From JBBDIM01 sp040880405 (GTDB lineage Bacteria > Planctomycetota > Planctomycetia > Pirellulales > Pirellulaceae): DNA of 39,684 bases. Each line of letters opens with the position of its first letter. Position 1 is the first letter of the stretch. Shown here piece after piece: positions 32,884-39,684 of the stretch. Location of the stretch: assembly GCA_040880405.1 (NCBI GenBank), contig JBBDIM010000056.1, positions 1 through 39,684 on the forward strand. Direction: 5' to 3'. Both the position numbers and the translations under genes were made by a program. The notes beneath the pieces were generated by a model. That model ran no database searches. It was given only the letters and a program-made list of their open reading frames with translations, and had not been told where the DNA came from.

Positions 32884-34728
32884 ATGCGAATCGAAGATAA
32901 TGTCTTAACGCTATTGGAATGGCTCCTTCCGCAGGCGGGCGAATATTGGGGCGGCCTGTTGGTTTTTGCCAGCGCTTTGGTGGTACTCATCTTCTTTGGG
33001 CTGTTGGGTGGCTACATTCTCTCGACAATCCGAAATGGCCCGTTCGAGGCGTTTTACAACGTATTCGGCACCGCGGTGCAGTCCGTGCCGGAGTTCCTTT
33101 CGATCTCGCCCCGCCGGGTTTGGGCGATGACCTGGTTGGCTTTTCAGGAGTCGATCCGAAAGAAGGCCCTCGTCGCTTTTGGGCTATTTGTGCTAATCAT
33201 GCTGTTCGCCGGCTGGTTCATTGAACCGAGCGCCGACGAACCGGTTCGAATTTATTTGAGCTTCCTCTTTAATTTTCCCCGCTGGTTGGTGTTGCTGCTG
33301 GCGGTGCTGTTGAGCGTGTTCAGCCTCCCCGAGGACATCAAGCGGAAGACGATTTACACCATTTACACCAAGCCTGTCTTGCCAAGCGAGATTTTCCTGG
33401 GTCGCCTGTTCGGCTTCTTGGGAGTCGGGACTTTGGTGCTGGTGGCGATGGGGGTGGTGTCGTATGTCTTTCTGTCTCAGGCCTTGAATCACTCGCATGA
33501 TGTCGTGCTCGATAGTCTGCGCGAGGATGAAGATGGTTACCTGGTGGGAGAGACCAGCTTCAACGCCGGTCACCGCCATGAGATCCGGATCGATCCGGAT
33601 GGAATTGGGCAAACCAACCGCGAAAATCAACACATCCACGTGATTGAGCAGCGGGGCGAGCGGGATGGCGAGCCCAATTACGTAGTGCATAACCCCACGG
33701 AAATGTTCCAGGCCAGGGTCCGCCAAACAGGGAGACTCCGGTTCCTTGACCGGACCGGCAACCTGACGAGCAAGGGAATCGATGTTGGTCACGAATGGCA
33801 ATACTACAGCCATGTCGAGGGGCAAACGCTCTCGGCGGCCATCTTCGAATTCGAAGGGGTGGACGAAAGTTTCTTTACCGATGGGATGCTCCCGGTAGAA
33901 TTCAACATCAACGTCTTTCGAACCTTCATGGGAGATATCGAAAGCGGGATTCGGGGAGACTTTTACTTCGTGAATCCGGATACGGAGCAGCGAACCGCGC
34001 CGATTCCGTTCACCGCGAGCGAAGAGGCGGACCTGAAGTTGGTGCCCCGGCAACAGCCGAGCTACGACGCCGAATCGGGCGAAGTGATGCTCGATTTGTT
34101 GGACGATATCGCGAACAACCCGCGTCGTCGGATGGAACTGCGGATTACCTGCGCCGAACGGGGACAGTACCTGGGGGTGGGAAGTAATTCGGTTTACATC
34201 CTCAAGGCGAATCGCTCGTTCACGATGAACTTCATCAAGTGCTACCTGGGGATTTGGTTCCAGGTGGTGATGGTGATTACCTTCGGGCTGGTGTTTAGCA
34301 CATTCCTCAACGGCCCCGTGGCGCTGTTGGCTTCGGCGATTGCGATGCTGTACGGCATCTTCGCTCGGGATGTACGAGGACTGGCGAACAGTCTGTGGTA
34401 TGGAGCGCAGCAAACCGGATGGTATGGCGGTGGACCGCTGGAGGCGATGGTCCGGCTGTTCAGTCAAAAGAACATCATGATCGACCTGCCCGATAGTGCT
34501 TGGGTGTTCGTCGTGCAGAAGATCGACAACGTCTTTTTGTTTGTGATTTGGGTGGTGGTGAATATGCTGCCCGACTACTCGATGCTGGATGCCCACCTGT
34601 TTTTGGTGGAAGGTTACGATATTCCCGCGGCCGTGGTGCTGCAACAATTCCTCACGGTGCTCGGCTTTTTCTTCGCCCTAGTGGCGGTCGGCTACTTCTT
34701 CCTGAAATCGAAAGAGATTGCGGCATAA
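32884..34728 (+). CDS. ABC-2 type permease with large extracytoplasmic domain
   Basis: 614 aa. Hydrophobic helices at residues about 20-50, 92-112, 128-150, 180-205 and four more after about 450 flank a large non-hydrophobic region (about 205-440). The segment LPEDIKRKTIYTIYTKPVLPSEIFLGRLFG is characteristic of ABC-2 and NosY/GldF-type permeases. The large domain is probably on the outside and may bind the substrate. The 3' end (34699-34728) is the first copy of a tandem triplication that continues into the next gene. Confidence 0.85.
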   Translation: MRIEDNVLTLLEWLLPQAGEYWGGLLVFASALVVLIFFGLLGGYILSTIRNGPFEAFYNVFGTAVQSVPEFLSISPRRVWAMTWLAFQESIRKKALVAFGLFVLIMLFAGWFIEPSADEPVRIYLSFLFNFPRWLVLLLAVLLSVFSLPEDIKRKTIYTIYTKPVLPSEIFLGRLFGFLGVGTLVLVAMGVVSYVFLSQALNHSHDVVLDSLREDEDGYLVGETSFNAGHRHEIRIDPDGIGQTNRENQHIHVIEQRGERDGEPNYVVHNPTEMFQARVRQTGRLRFLDRTGNLTSKGIDVGHEWQYYSHVEGQTLSAAIFEFEGVDESFFTDGMLPVEFNINVFRTFMGDIESGIRGDFYFVNPDTEQRTAPIPFTASEEADLKLVPRQQPSYDAESGEVMLDLLDDIANNPRRRMELRITCAERGQYLGVGSNSVYILKANRSFTMNFIKCYLGIWFQVVMVITFGLVFSTFLNGPVALLASAIAMLYGIFARDVRGLANSLWYGAQQTGWYGGGPLEAMVRLFSQKNIMIDLPDSAWVFVVQKIDNVFLFVIWVVVNMLPDYSMLDAHLFLVEGYDIPAAVVLQQFLTVLGFFFALVAVGYFFLKSKEIAA

Positions 34729-34809
34729 GCAATGTTTTTCTGAGATCGAGAGGGATCGCCGCAGAAGCGATATATTCCTGAAATCAAAAGAGATCACGGC
34801 ATGAGCAAT
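34699..34809 (+). repeat. Three tandem, degenerate ~35-bp copies of the permease gene end
   Basis: Copies are 34699-34733, 34738-34771 and 34775-34809. Copies 1 and 3 agree at 31 of 35 bases; copy 2 is one base shorter and matches about 27. The stop region ATAAGCAAT of copy 1 corresponds to ATGAGCAAT of copy 3, which is the start codon and first codons (MSN) of the next gene. The spacing is 39 and 37 bases. Confidence 0.85.
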
Positions 34810-36843
34810 ACAAAGTCCTTCCAGCGAAAGATCATTTACGGCGGCTGCATGATCGCCTTATTGGTGCTCATCTCGCTGATCAGCCGACCGGCCACCTCCG
34901 ACCCGAACAACCAAGGGGGTTGGCTCGCCCAAAAACGGCACGAGTATCGCATCACCCAGGCCGATCTCGGACAGATCGATCCGGCCAGCGAGGCGATGCG
35001 GTTGTCGCTGATGGGGATGGATGGGGTCGCGATCACCATGCTCTGGAACAAGCTCAACCGCCATCAAAAGATGGAGCAGTGGGCCTTGATGGAGTCGACC
35101 GCGCGGACCATCTCGCACCTGAATCCCCATCTTCTGAAGGTGTGGGAGCATCAGGCCTGGAACCTTTCGTACAACGTGTCCCGCGAGTTCGACGACTACC
35201 GGCACCGGTATTTGTGGGTCAAAAAAGGGATCAATTACCACATGGAGGGGACCGACTACAACTACGATGAGCCACGGATGAAGGACTCCATCGGTCACTT
35301 CTTCGGCCAAAAGTTTGGCAACGCGGACGAGAAGGTCCAATACCGTCGGTTGTTCCCCGAGGACGACCTGTTCCACGAGCAGATCACGGAGCACTTGGCC
35401 GGTTCGGACTACACCCTCGAAAACGATGCCGAGGGTGCGATTGATGGGAAGCCAGACCACTGGAAAGTGGGCCGCATCTGGAACTTCTGGGCCCAGAAAA
35501 ACGTGGATGAGGGGCGTGGTTCGATCGGCAATATGTCGCACACCATCTTCCACTCCCAGCCGGTCAAGCGGCTGATGAGCTACGCCGAGAATATCGAAAA
35601 AGAAGGTTACATCGGCGACAAGGCACGCTTGGCCTGGGAACAGTCCAACAATGAGTGGGACGAATTCGGCGACCGCTCGCTCCCTTCCTCCTACGGGATC
35701 GAGATCCGGCTCAACGACTCGGTGCGGATGCGGCAGCAGTACGAGGAGCTCATGGAGCGGTTCAATGAGATCGCCGAGGACGAACTGGAGCAGTTCAAGG
35801 AAGAGGAAACCGCCAAGCTACCGGAGGACGTTCGGGTCGCCCTGGATACTCCCGCGGAGGATCGCACCGAGCAGCAGCAAGCTTTGGCGGAGAGGGCGGA
35901 AAGTGCGATGCTCTTTTCCTTGCGCAGAGTGGTCAAGTTGATTTCCGATCCGGCCCGACAAATCGATGCCGCACGCGTGGCCCGAGAAATCGACGACCTG
36001 CGGTTTTTGATTGATGTCGTCGAGCGGCAACGGTCGATTGTGGCGTTCGATTATTGGGGGACGCGCTCCGAATCGGAAAGCAAGGAGCAGGCGATTCGCG
36101 CGAGGCAGTATCTGTACGATGCCCGGCAGGCGATGCAATCCGCCAACCTTGTGGAGGCTCAGGAGAAATTCGAGGCGGCTTGGGATGTCTGGGCTGAAAT
36201 CTACGAGACCTATCCTTCGCTCAAGGAGGACTCGGCGAGCGACGACTTGATCGCCGCGATCAAGGAATACCGAGGGCTGCTGGAACTTCAGTTGGGCGAG
36301 GACCTGCCGCCCGACTTCCCGCTGATGGAACTTTTGCGGATTCACGATGATGAGTTCCAAGAACCGGCGACCGCAGCGGTCGAATCTACCGAATCGGAAA
36401 CGCCGATGGCGGAAACTCCGGAAGATGCGACCCTGGAAGATGGCGCGAAAGCCGAGTCGCCCATGACGGAAGCCCCCGCCGACGCAGCTCCGGCCGACCC
36501 GGCGGCACCTGCCGAAGCGGTGTCGGAGGATGAACCGGCCGCCGAGGCTACTCCCACGGAAGAAATGAAGCGGGAGGAAACCCCTCCGGCAGCCGAGGAA
36601 GCCGCGACCGATGAGTCGCCCGCCCCGATGCCGGAAGAGCCCGCTGCGGAAAATTCAGACGCTGAGAAACCCGCAGAACAACCGGAGCCGATGGAAGATT
36701 CCCCCGCCGAACCGGAAGCTGAGGCGGAACCAGCCAAATCGGAGCCAGAAGCCGAAGGGGAAACCGAATCTTCGGAGGAACCGACAGCGGAATCCTCCGA
36801 GGAAGAGGAGCCTGTGGCGAGCGAAGAAGAGGACGCCTCCTGA
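34801..36843 (+). CDS. Membrane-anchored protein with acidic Ala/Glu/Pro-rich tail
   Basis: 680 aa from ATG 34801. One membrane helix (about 9-28), then a helical outside region (about 50-500) with repeat-like stretches such as MLWNKLNRHQKMEQW and HLNPHLLKVWEHQAWNLSYNVS. The latter resembles TPR-like repeats but not clearly. Residues about 518-680 form a low-complexity tail of Ala, Glu and Pro blocks, likely disordered and cell-wall or surface facing. It stands right after the ABC permease and its first codons lie in the tandem copy of the permease end, so it is part of this unit. It may be an accessory or substrate protein of the transporter; the true function is unknown. Confidence 0.75.
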   Translation: MSNTKSFQRKIIYGGCMIALLVLISLISRPATSDPNNQGGWLAQKRHEYRITQADLGQIDPASEAMRLSLMGMDGVAITMLWNKLNRHQKMEQWALMESTARTISHLNPHLLKVWEHQAWNLSYNVSREFDDYRHRYLWVKKGINYHMEGTDYNYDEPRMKDSIGHFFGQKFGNADEKVQYRRLFPEDDLFHEQITEHLAGSDYTLENDAEGAIDGKPDHWKVGRIWNFWAQKNVDEGRGSIGNMSHTIFHSQPVKRLMSYAENIEKEGYIGDKARLAWEQSNNEWDEFGDRSLPSSYGIEIRLNDSVRMRQQYEELMERFNEIAEDELEQFKEEETAKLPEDVRVALDTPAEDRTEQQQALAERAESAMLFSLRRVVKLISDPARQIDAARVAREIDDLRFLIDVVERQRSIVAFDYWGTRSESESKEQAIRARQYLYDARQAMQSANLVEAQEKFEAAWDVWAEIYETYPSLKEDSASDDLIAAIKEYRGLLELQLGEDLPPDFPLMELLRIHDDEFQEPATAAVESTESETPMAETPEDATLEDGAKAESPMTEAPADAAPADPAAPAEAVSEDEPAAEATPTEEMKREETPPAAEEAATDESPAPMPEEPAAENSDAEKPAEQPEPMEDSPAEPEAEAEPAKSEPEAEGETESSEEPTAESSEEEEPVASEEEDAS

Positions 36844-36890
36844 GCGACTCGCCCGGCATCGATGGCACGGCCACGTGGTTTCCCCGGTGG

Positions 36891-38120
36891 ATGGCTGCCG
36901 GGTGGCTGACGCTATTGGCCGTCACTTGGCCACTTTGGACACCTCAAACCCGGTTCCCGGCGATTCCGTGGTTCGGTTTTCTGACCGAGGTCCCAGCGGC
37001 AATTGACTGGGTTTGTCTGGCGGGCATGATTGGCGGGTTGGCCATTCTCGTCATTCGGCCTGCCTGCGGAGCCTGGCCGTGGTGGCTAGTGATTACCGCC
37101 GCGATGGTGTCGATCTCTCTCGACCAAAACCGCTTGCAACCATGGGCCTATCAGTTTGTGCTCATGGGCGGGGTGATCGCCGGCGGCCGCGACCCGGCGC
37201 GGACCAACCTCTTGAGAATGTTGGCGCTGAGCATCTATTTCTATTCGGCGCTCTCGAAGCTGAACCAGCCGTTTGTGGATGGGCTGGGACGCCTGTTTCT
37301 GGAGGCCGGGTCGGAGTTAGTGGGGATCCAAGGTGAGGCTTGGCCCGAGTCGCTCCGGTGGCTCTCGCTCTTGTTTCCGCTGGGAGAGTTGCTCGTGTTC
37401 GCACTTCTAGCCGCAGGGTGGTGGCGTTGGAGAGGGGCCCTGATTGCCGGGATCGGCCTCGGGACCGTTATGCACTTGGGGCTTCTGCTGTTGGTAGGTC
37501 CGTGGGGCCTGAATCATAGTTGGGGCGTCCTGCTGTGGAATCTGTTTTTTATTGGCCAGTTGTTCTTCCTGTTTGGAAGGGTCGAGCCGGCGCACGCCCT
37601 GGAGGGGAAGCCGCTCGATCGACTTGGCTCTCTCAGGCGGGCGGCACCGTTGCCTCTCCTGGTAACCTCCCTGGCTATTCTCCTGCCAATGCTTGAGCCG
37701 CTGGGCTATTTCGATCACTGGCCCGCCTGGGCGCTTTACAGCTCCCACGTCAGCCAGGCGGAGTTGATTTTGCCGGAGTACACTCTGGAAAGGCTGCCGC
37801 CGGAGATCCGGTCGCATGCGATACCGGTGGATGCCGACGGGACACGTTATCGGCTCGATCTGGGTGGGTGGTCGCTGCGGGAACTTGGGGTGCCGGCCTA
37901 TCCGCAGGCTCGGTTCGAGCTGGCCGCCGGTCTGGCAACGGTCGACCGACATACGCTCCGCCGATTTTCCCAGGTCATTCTCTCAGGGCCTGCCGGCAGA
38001 ATTTCGGGCACCCGGCGAATTGAAACTTATCGAACCCCGGTAGAGCTCCAGCGGGCAGAAGATGCCTACTGGTTCAACACCCGGCCCCGGCGGATTTGGC
38101 GCGAAGTGGCCGACCACTAA
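36891..38120 (+). CDS. Multi-pass membrane protein (HTTM/DoxX-like)
   Basis: 409 aa from ATG 36891. The same frame is open back to CTG 36840 overlapping the previous stop, so an upstream non-ATG start is possible. About eight hydrophobic helices are present in residues 1-290, including WLVITAAMVSISLDQNR and SIYFYSALSKLNQPFVDGLG, which recall HTTM/MauE-like membrane proteins. The C-terminal 130 residues are hydrophilic (RYRLDLGGWSLRELGVP). It is the last gene of the ABC block. Function unknown. Confidence 0.7.
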   Translation: MAAGWLTLLAVTWPLWTPQTRFPAIPWFGFLTEVPAAIDWVCLAGMIGGLAILVIRPACGAWPWWLVITAAMVSISLDQNRLQPWAYQFVLMGGVIAGGRDPARTNLLRMLALSIYFYSALSKLNQPFVDGLGRLFLEAGSELVGIQGEAWPESLRWLSLLFPLGELLVFALLAAGWWRWRGALIAGIGLGTVMHLGLLLLVGPWGLNHSWGVLLWNLFFIGQLFFLFGRVEPAHALEGKPLDRLGSLRRAAPLPLLVTSLAILLPMLEPLGYFDHWPAWALYSSHVSQAELILPEYTLERLPPEIRSHAIPVDADGTRYRLDLGGWSLRELGVPAYPQARFELAAGLATVDRHTLRRFSQVILSGPAGRISGTRRIETYRTPVELQRAEDAYWFNTRPRRIWREVADH

Positions 38121-38568
38121 CCCCTGGTCAATGGAACAGAGTGGTAGCTCTTACTTACCGCACAAGCCGCTAGGGGAACCCGATCCGGCATCCGGACTTC
38201 CTGGAAAAGACACGAACATGTCGCACTTCGCATGCCCACGTTGGAGGGCGTGGGCATGGCACCCAGCAACCACCGCCACCCGTAAACTCTGATTCGATGG
38301 ACCACTAGTGCATTGCCCATCGTCCGATTGAAACGCTTTTCCGGATTGCACCGATTCCGCCGAAGGGATCGGCCCTTCGGTGAACCGCCGCTTTTGCGCT
38401 CTGGGGAAAGGTTAGGACATTTCTGGCCTATGCTTTAGCGTCGGATATTGTAGGTGACCAGCCTCGGGTGGGTCACGTGGCGTGGCTCGGTTTCCCCACT
38501 TCGTCGAATTGCGAGCCGTGTTTGGCCGTGTTCTCGGCTTCTCAGCGGATCGCTACCAAGGTGGATGA
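38121..38568. other. Gene-free region with repeats and hairpins
   Basis: Contains ACTTACCGCACAAGCCGCTA (38153-38181, copy 2 of the repeat at 9932), the 10-bp hairpin CATGCCCACG...CGTGGGCATG (38231-38258), CCGAAGGG/CCCTTCGG (38360-38380) and GTGACC/GGTCAC near 38453-38478. No coding frame has family support. Confidence 0.6.
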
Positions 38569-39468
38569 ATGAACAAGATTGAAGCAACCGAGCGATCATT
38601 CGGCGAAAAGCAGCCCCCGCAAAAACCGGCCTACACCCTGGGGCTGGCTAATCCGAACGCATCGGAACTCCTGGAACGGCGAATCCGACAAAGGCTCGAT
38701 TTCCTAGAGGAACTGGCCGGTGAGTTGCGCGAGCCAAAGGTAACGTCGAGATCGGTCGACTATTTCCTGCCGGCAGATTTTAGGCTTTCAATCTGTGTGC
38801 CGGTTTATAACCAGCAGCACACCATCGCGCTGGTGATCGAGCGGCTACGGCGGCTGCCGATTAGCTGCGAGATCATTATCGTGGATGATGCCAGTACCGA
38901 TGGGACCCGGAGTATTTTGGAAGAGCTTGCGCGGCGCTATCCGCTCCGCATTTTGTATCACAACGTGAACCAAGGCAAAGGGGCCGCCGTGCGAACCGCC
39001 TTGGCTGAATCGACCGGCGACATGGTGGTGATTCAAGACGCCGACCTGGAATACAACCCGGATGATCTCATCGATGTCTTACGCCCGATCGCGATCGGAG
39101 ACGCGGATGTCTGTTACGGATCTCGTTTCGCCCCGGGGCCGGACGACAATTCCTCCTGGATTCATCGGCTGGGGAACAAGGCCCTCACGTGGCTGTCCAA
39201 TCGCCTTACCGGTCTGGAACTGACCGATATGGAAACCTGCTACAAGGCAATGCACCGGCAGGTCCTGGAAGGGCTGGTGATCGAGCAAAACCGGTTTGGC
39301 CTGGAACCGGAACTGACCGCCAAGCTGGCCCGGCAAGGCTGGCGATTCGCGGAATGTCCCATCTCGTTCGAGGCCCGGGGCTGGAACGAAGGGAAGAAGA
39401 TTGGCTGGCGAGATGGCATCAGCGCGGTCACCTGCATCTTGTGGTACGGGTGGCGGGTCGAGGCTTAA
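38569..39468 (+). CDS. Family 2 glycosyltransferase (DPM1/GtrB-like)
   Basis: 299 aa. The ATG follows AAGGTGG with about 4 bases between. The GT-A fold begins at SICVPVYNQQHTIALVIERL (about 78-97). VDDASTDGTRSIL and HNVNQGKGAAVRTAL follow, then the metal-binding QDADLEYNPDD. LTDMETCYKAMHR and GLEPELTAKLARQGWRFAECPISFEARGW are typical of polyprenyl-phosphate sugar transferases. Residues 1-70 are extra and contain no known domain. There is no C-terminal membrane helix, unlike GtrB. It probably forms a lipid-linked sugar for surface glycans. Confidence 0.9.
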   Translation: MNKIEATERSFGEKQPPQKPAYTLGLANPNASELLERRIRQRLDFLEELAGELREPKVTSRSVDYFLPADFRLSICVPVYNQQHTIALVIERLRRLPISCEIIIVDDASTDGTRSILEELARRYPLRILYHNVNQGKGAAVRTALAESTGDMVVIQDADLEYNPDDLIDVLRPIAIGDADVCYGSRFAPGPDDNSSWIHRLGNKALTWLSNRLTGLELTDMETCYKAMHRQVLEGLVIEQNRFGLEPELTAKLARQGWRFAECPISFEARGWNEGKKIGWRDGISAVTCILWYGWRVEA

Positions 39469-39684
39469 CTGTTCGTCCGGTTGGAAATTACCGGGCGGCC
39501 GGAACGTTTTTCGTTACCTCTGCCTACTCGATCGTGTGGACTTGGTGACCGCGAATCTGTGTTGGAATCAACGGTTGATTGCATTCAAGCCCTTGGACGC
39601 GCGGTTACGGATATTTCCTGAGCCCCAAGGGGGCGTTTCACGACAGCCCAGTTGGTAATACAGAGTCAAAAGAAACAGGGGATG
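39469..39684. other. Gene-free end of the window
   Basis: No coding frame with family support is seen in these 216 bases. The window ends in AAACAGGGGATG, which may be the ribosome site and start codon of a gene running past the edge, though the spacing is too short to be sure. Confidence 0.3.

Noticed and set aside
33193..34647. 484-codon open frame on the minus strand
   Set aside because: It lies fully inside the ABC permease gene on the other strand, its translation is rich in His, Gln and Arg as expected of a shadow frame, and no domain is visible.
1..39684. CRISPR arrays, rRNA, tRNA and intact transposases
   Set aside because: Looked for regularly spaced repeats, conserved rRNA stretches, cloverleaves and DDE or tyrosine transposase motifs; none seen.

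Overview
The window looks like a chromosomal piece of a planctomycete, most likely of the Pirellulaceae type. This rests on gene content, since no database search was possible. Supporting genes are a cysteine-containing DUF11 (OmcB-like) surface protein, TAT-exported Gfo/Idh/MocA, PmoA-like (DUF6807), SMP-30 and BNR-4 carbohydrate genes, a membrane Ser/Thr kinase beside an FHA-GAF-cyclase protein, small planctomycete-type conserved proteins, and intergenic DNA full of short palindromic repeats. No rRNA, tRNA, CRISPR array, intact transposase or phage gene was found.

Layout. 1-6300: palindromic repeats, the DUF11 protein, a stand-alone LigD-type 3'-phosphoesterase domain that overlaps tail-to-tail with an anchored unknown, a membrane protein, a probable SRPBCC/AHSA1 gene remnant, an A+T-richer unknown and an orphan antitoxin-like gene. 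6500-8800: tmk and holB overlap as ATGA, followed by convergent yjbQ. 8800-10600: a long structured leader with a 74-aa conserved-type protein and its terminator, then csrA, whose ribosome binding site is itself a CsrA-type site, behind a small conserved-type gene. 10700-14200: PmoA-like protein, a hairpin-rich leader and ilvB. 14290-16514: a two-gene module of an AlbA_2/Schlafen-type ATP-binding protein and a ParA-type ATPase. 16779-25379: catabolic and housekeeping genes (Gfo/Idh oxidoreductase, arylamine N-acetyltransferase, methyltransferase, SMP-30 lactonase, KaiC-like ATPase, BNR-4 protein, amidohydrolase), separated by several repeat families.

25518-29472 is a signalling pair: a Ser/Thr kinase with a large extracytoplasmic sensor, then 7 bp later an FHA-GAF-class III cyclase protein whose substrate-specifying Lys position is Asp. 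folC follows, convergent and overlapping the cyclase by 58 bp. Upstream of folC is an unannotated 42-codon gene with its own intrinsic terminator. 31857-38120 is a co-directional block: ABC ATPase, ABC-2 permease with a large outside domain, an anchored protein with an acidic Ala/Glu/Pro-rich tail, and a multi-pass membrane protein. The permease end is triplicated in tandem, and the third copy supplies the start codon of the next gene. A family 2 glycosyltransferase closes the window.

The most promising candidates for something undescribed are the AlbA_2/ParA module, the kinase-cyclase pair, the 42-aa gene with its terminator, the structured leader at 9075-9453 and the apparent CsrA sites around csrA.
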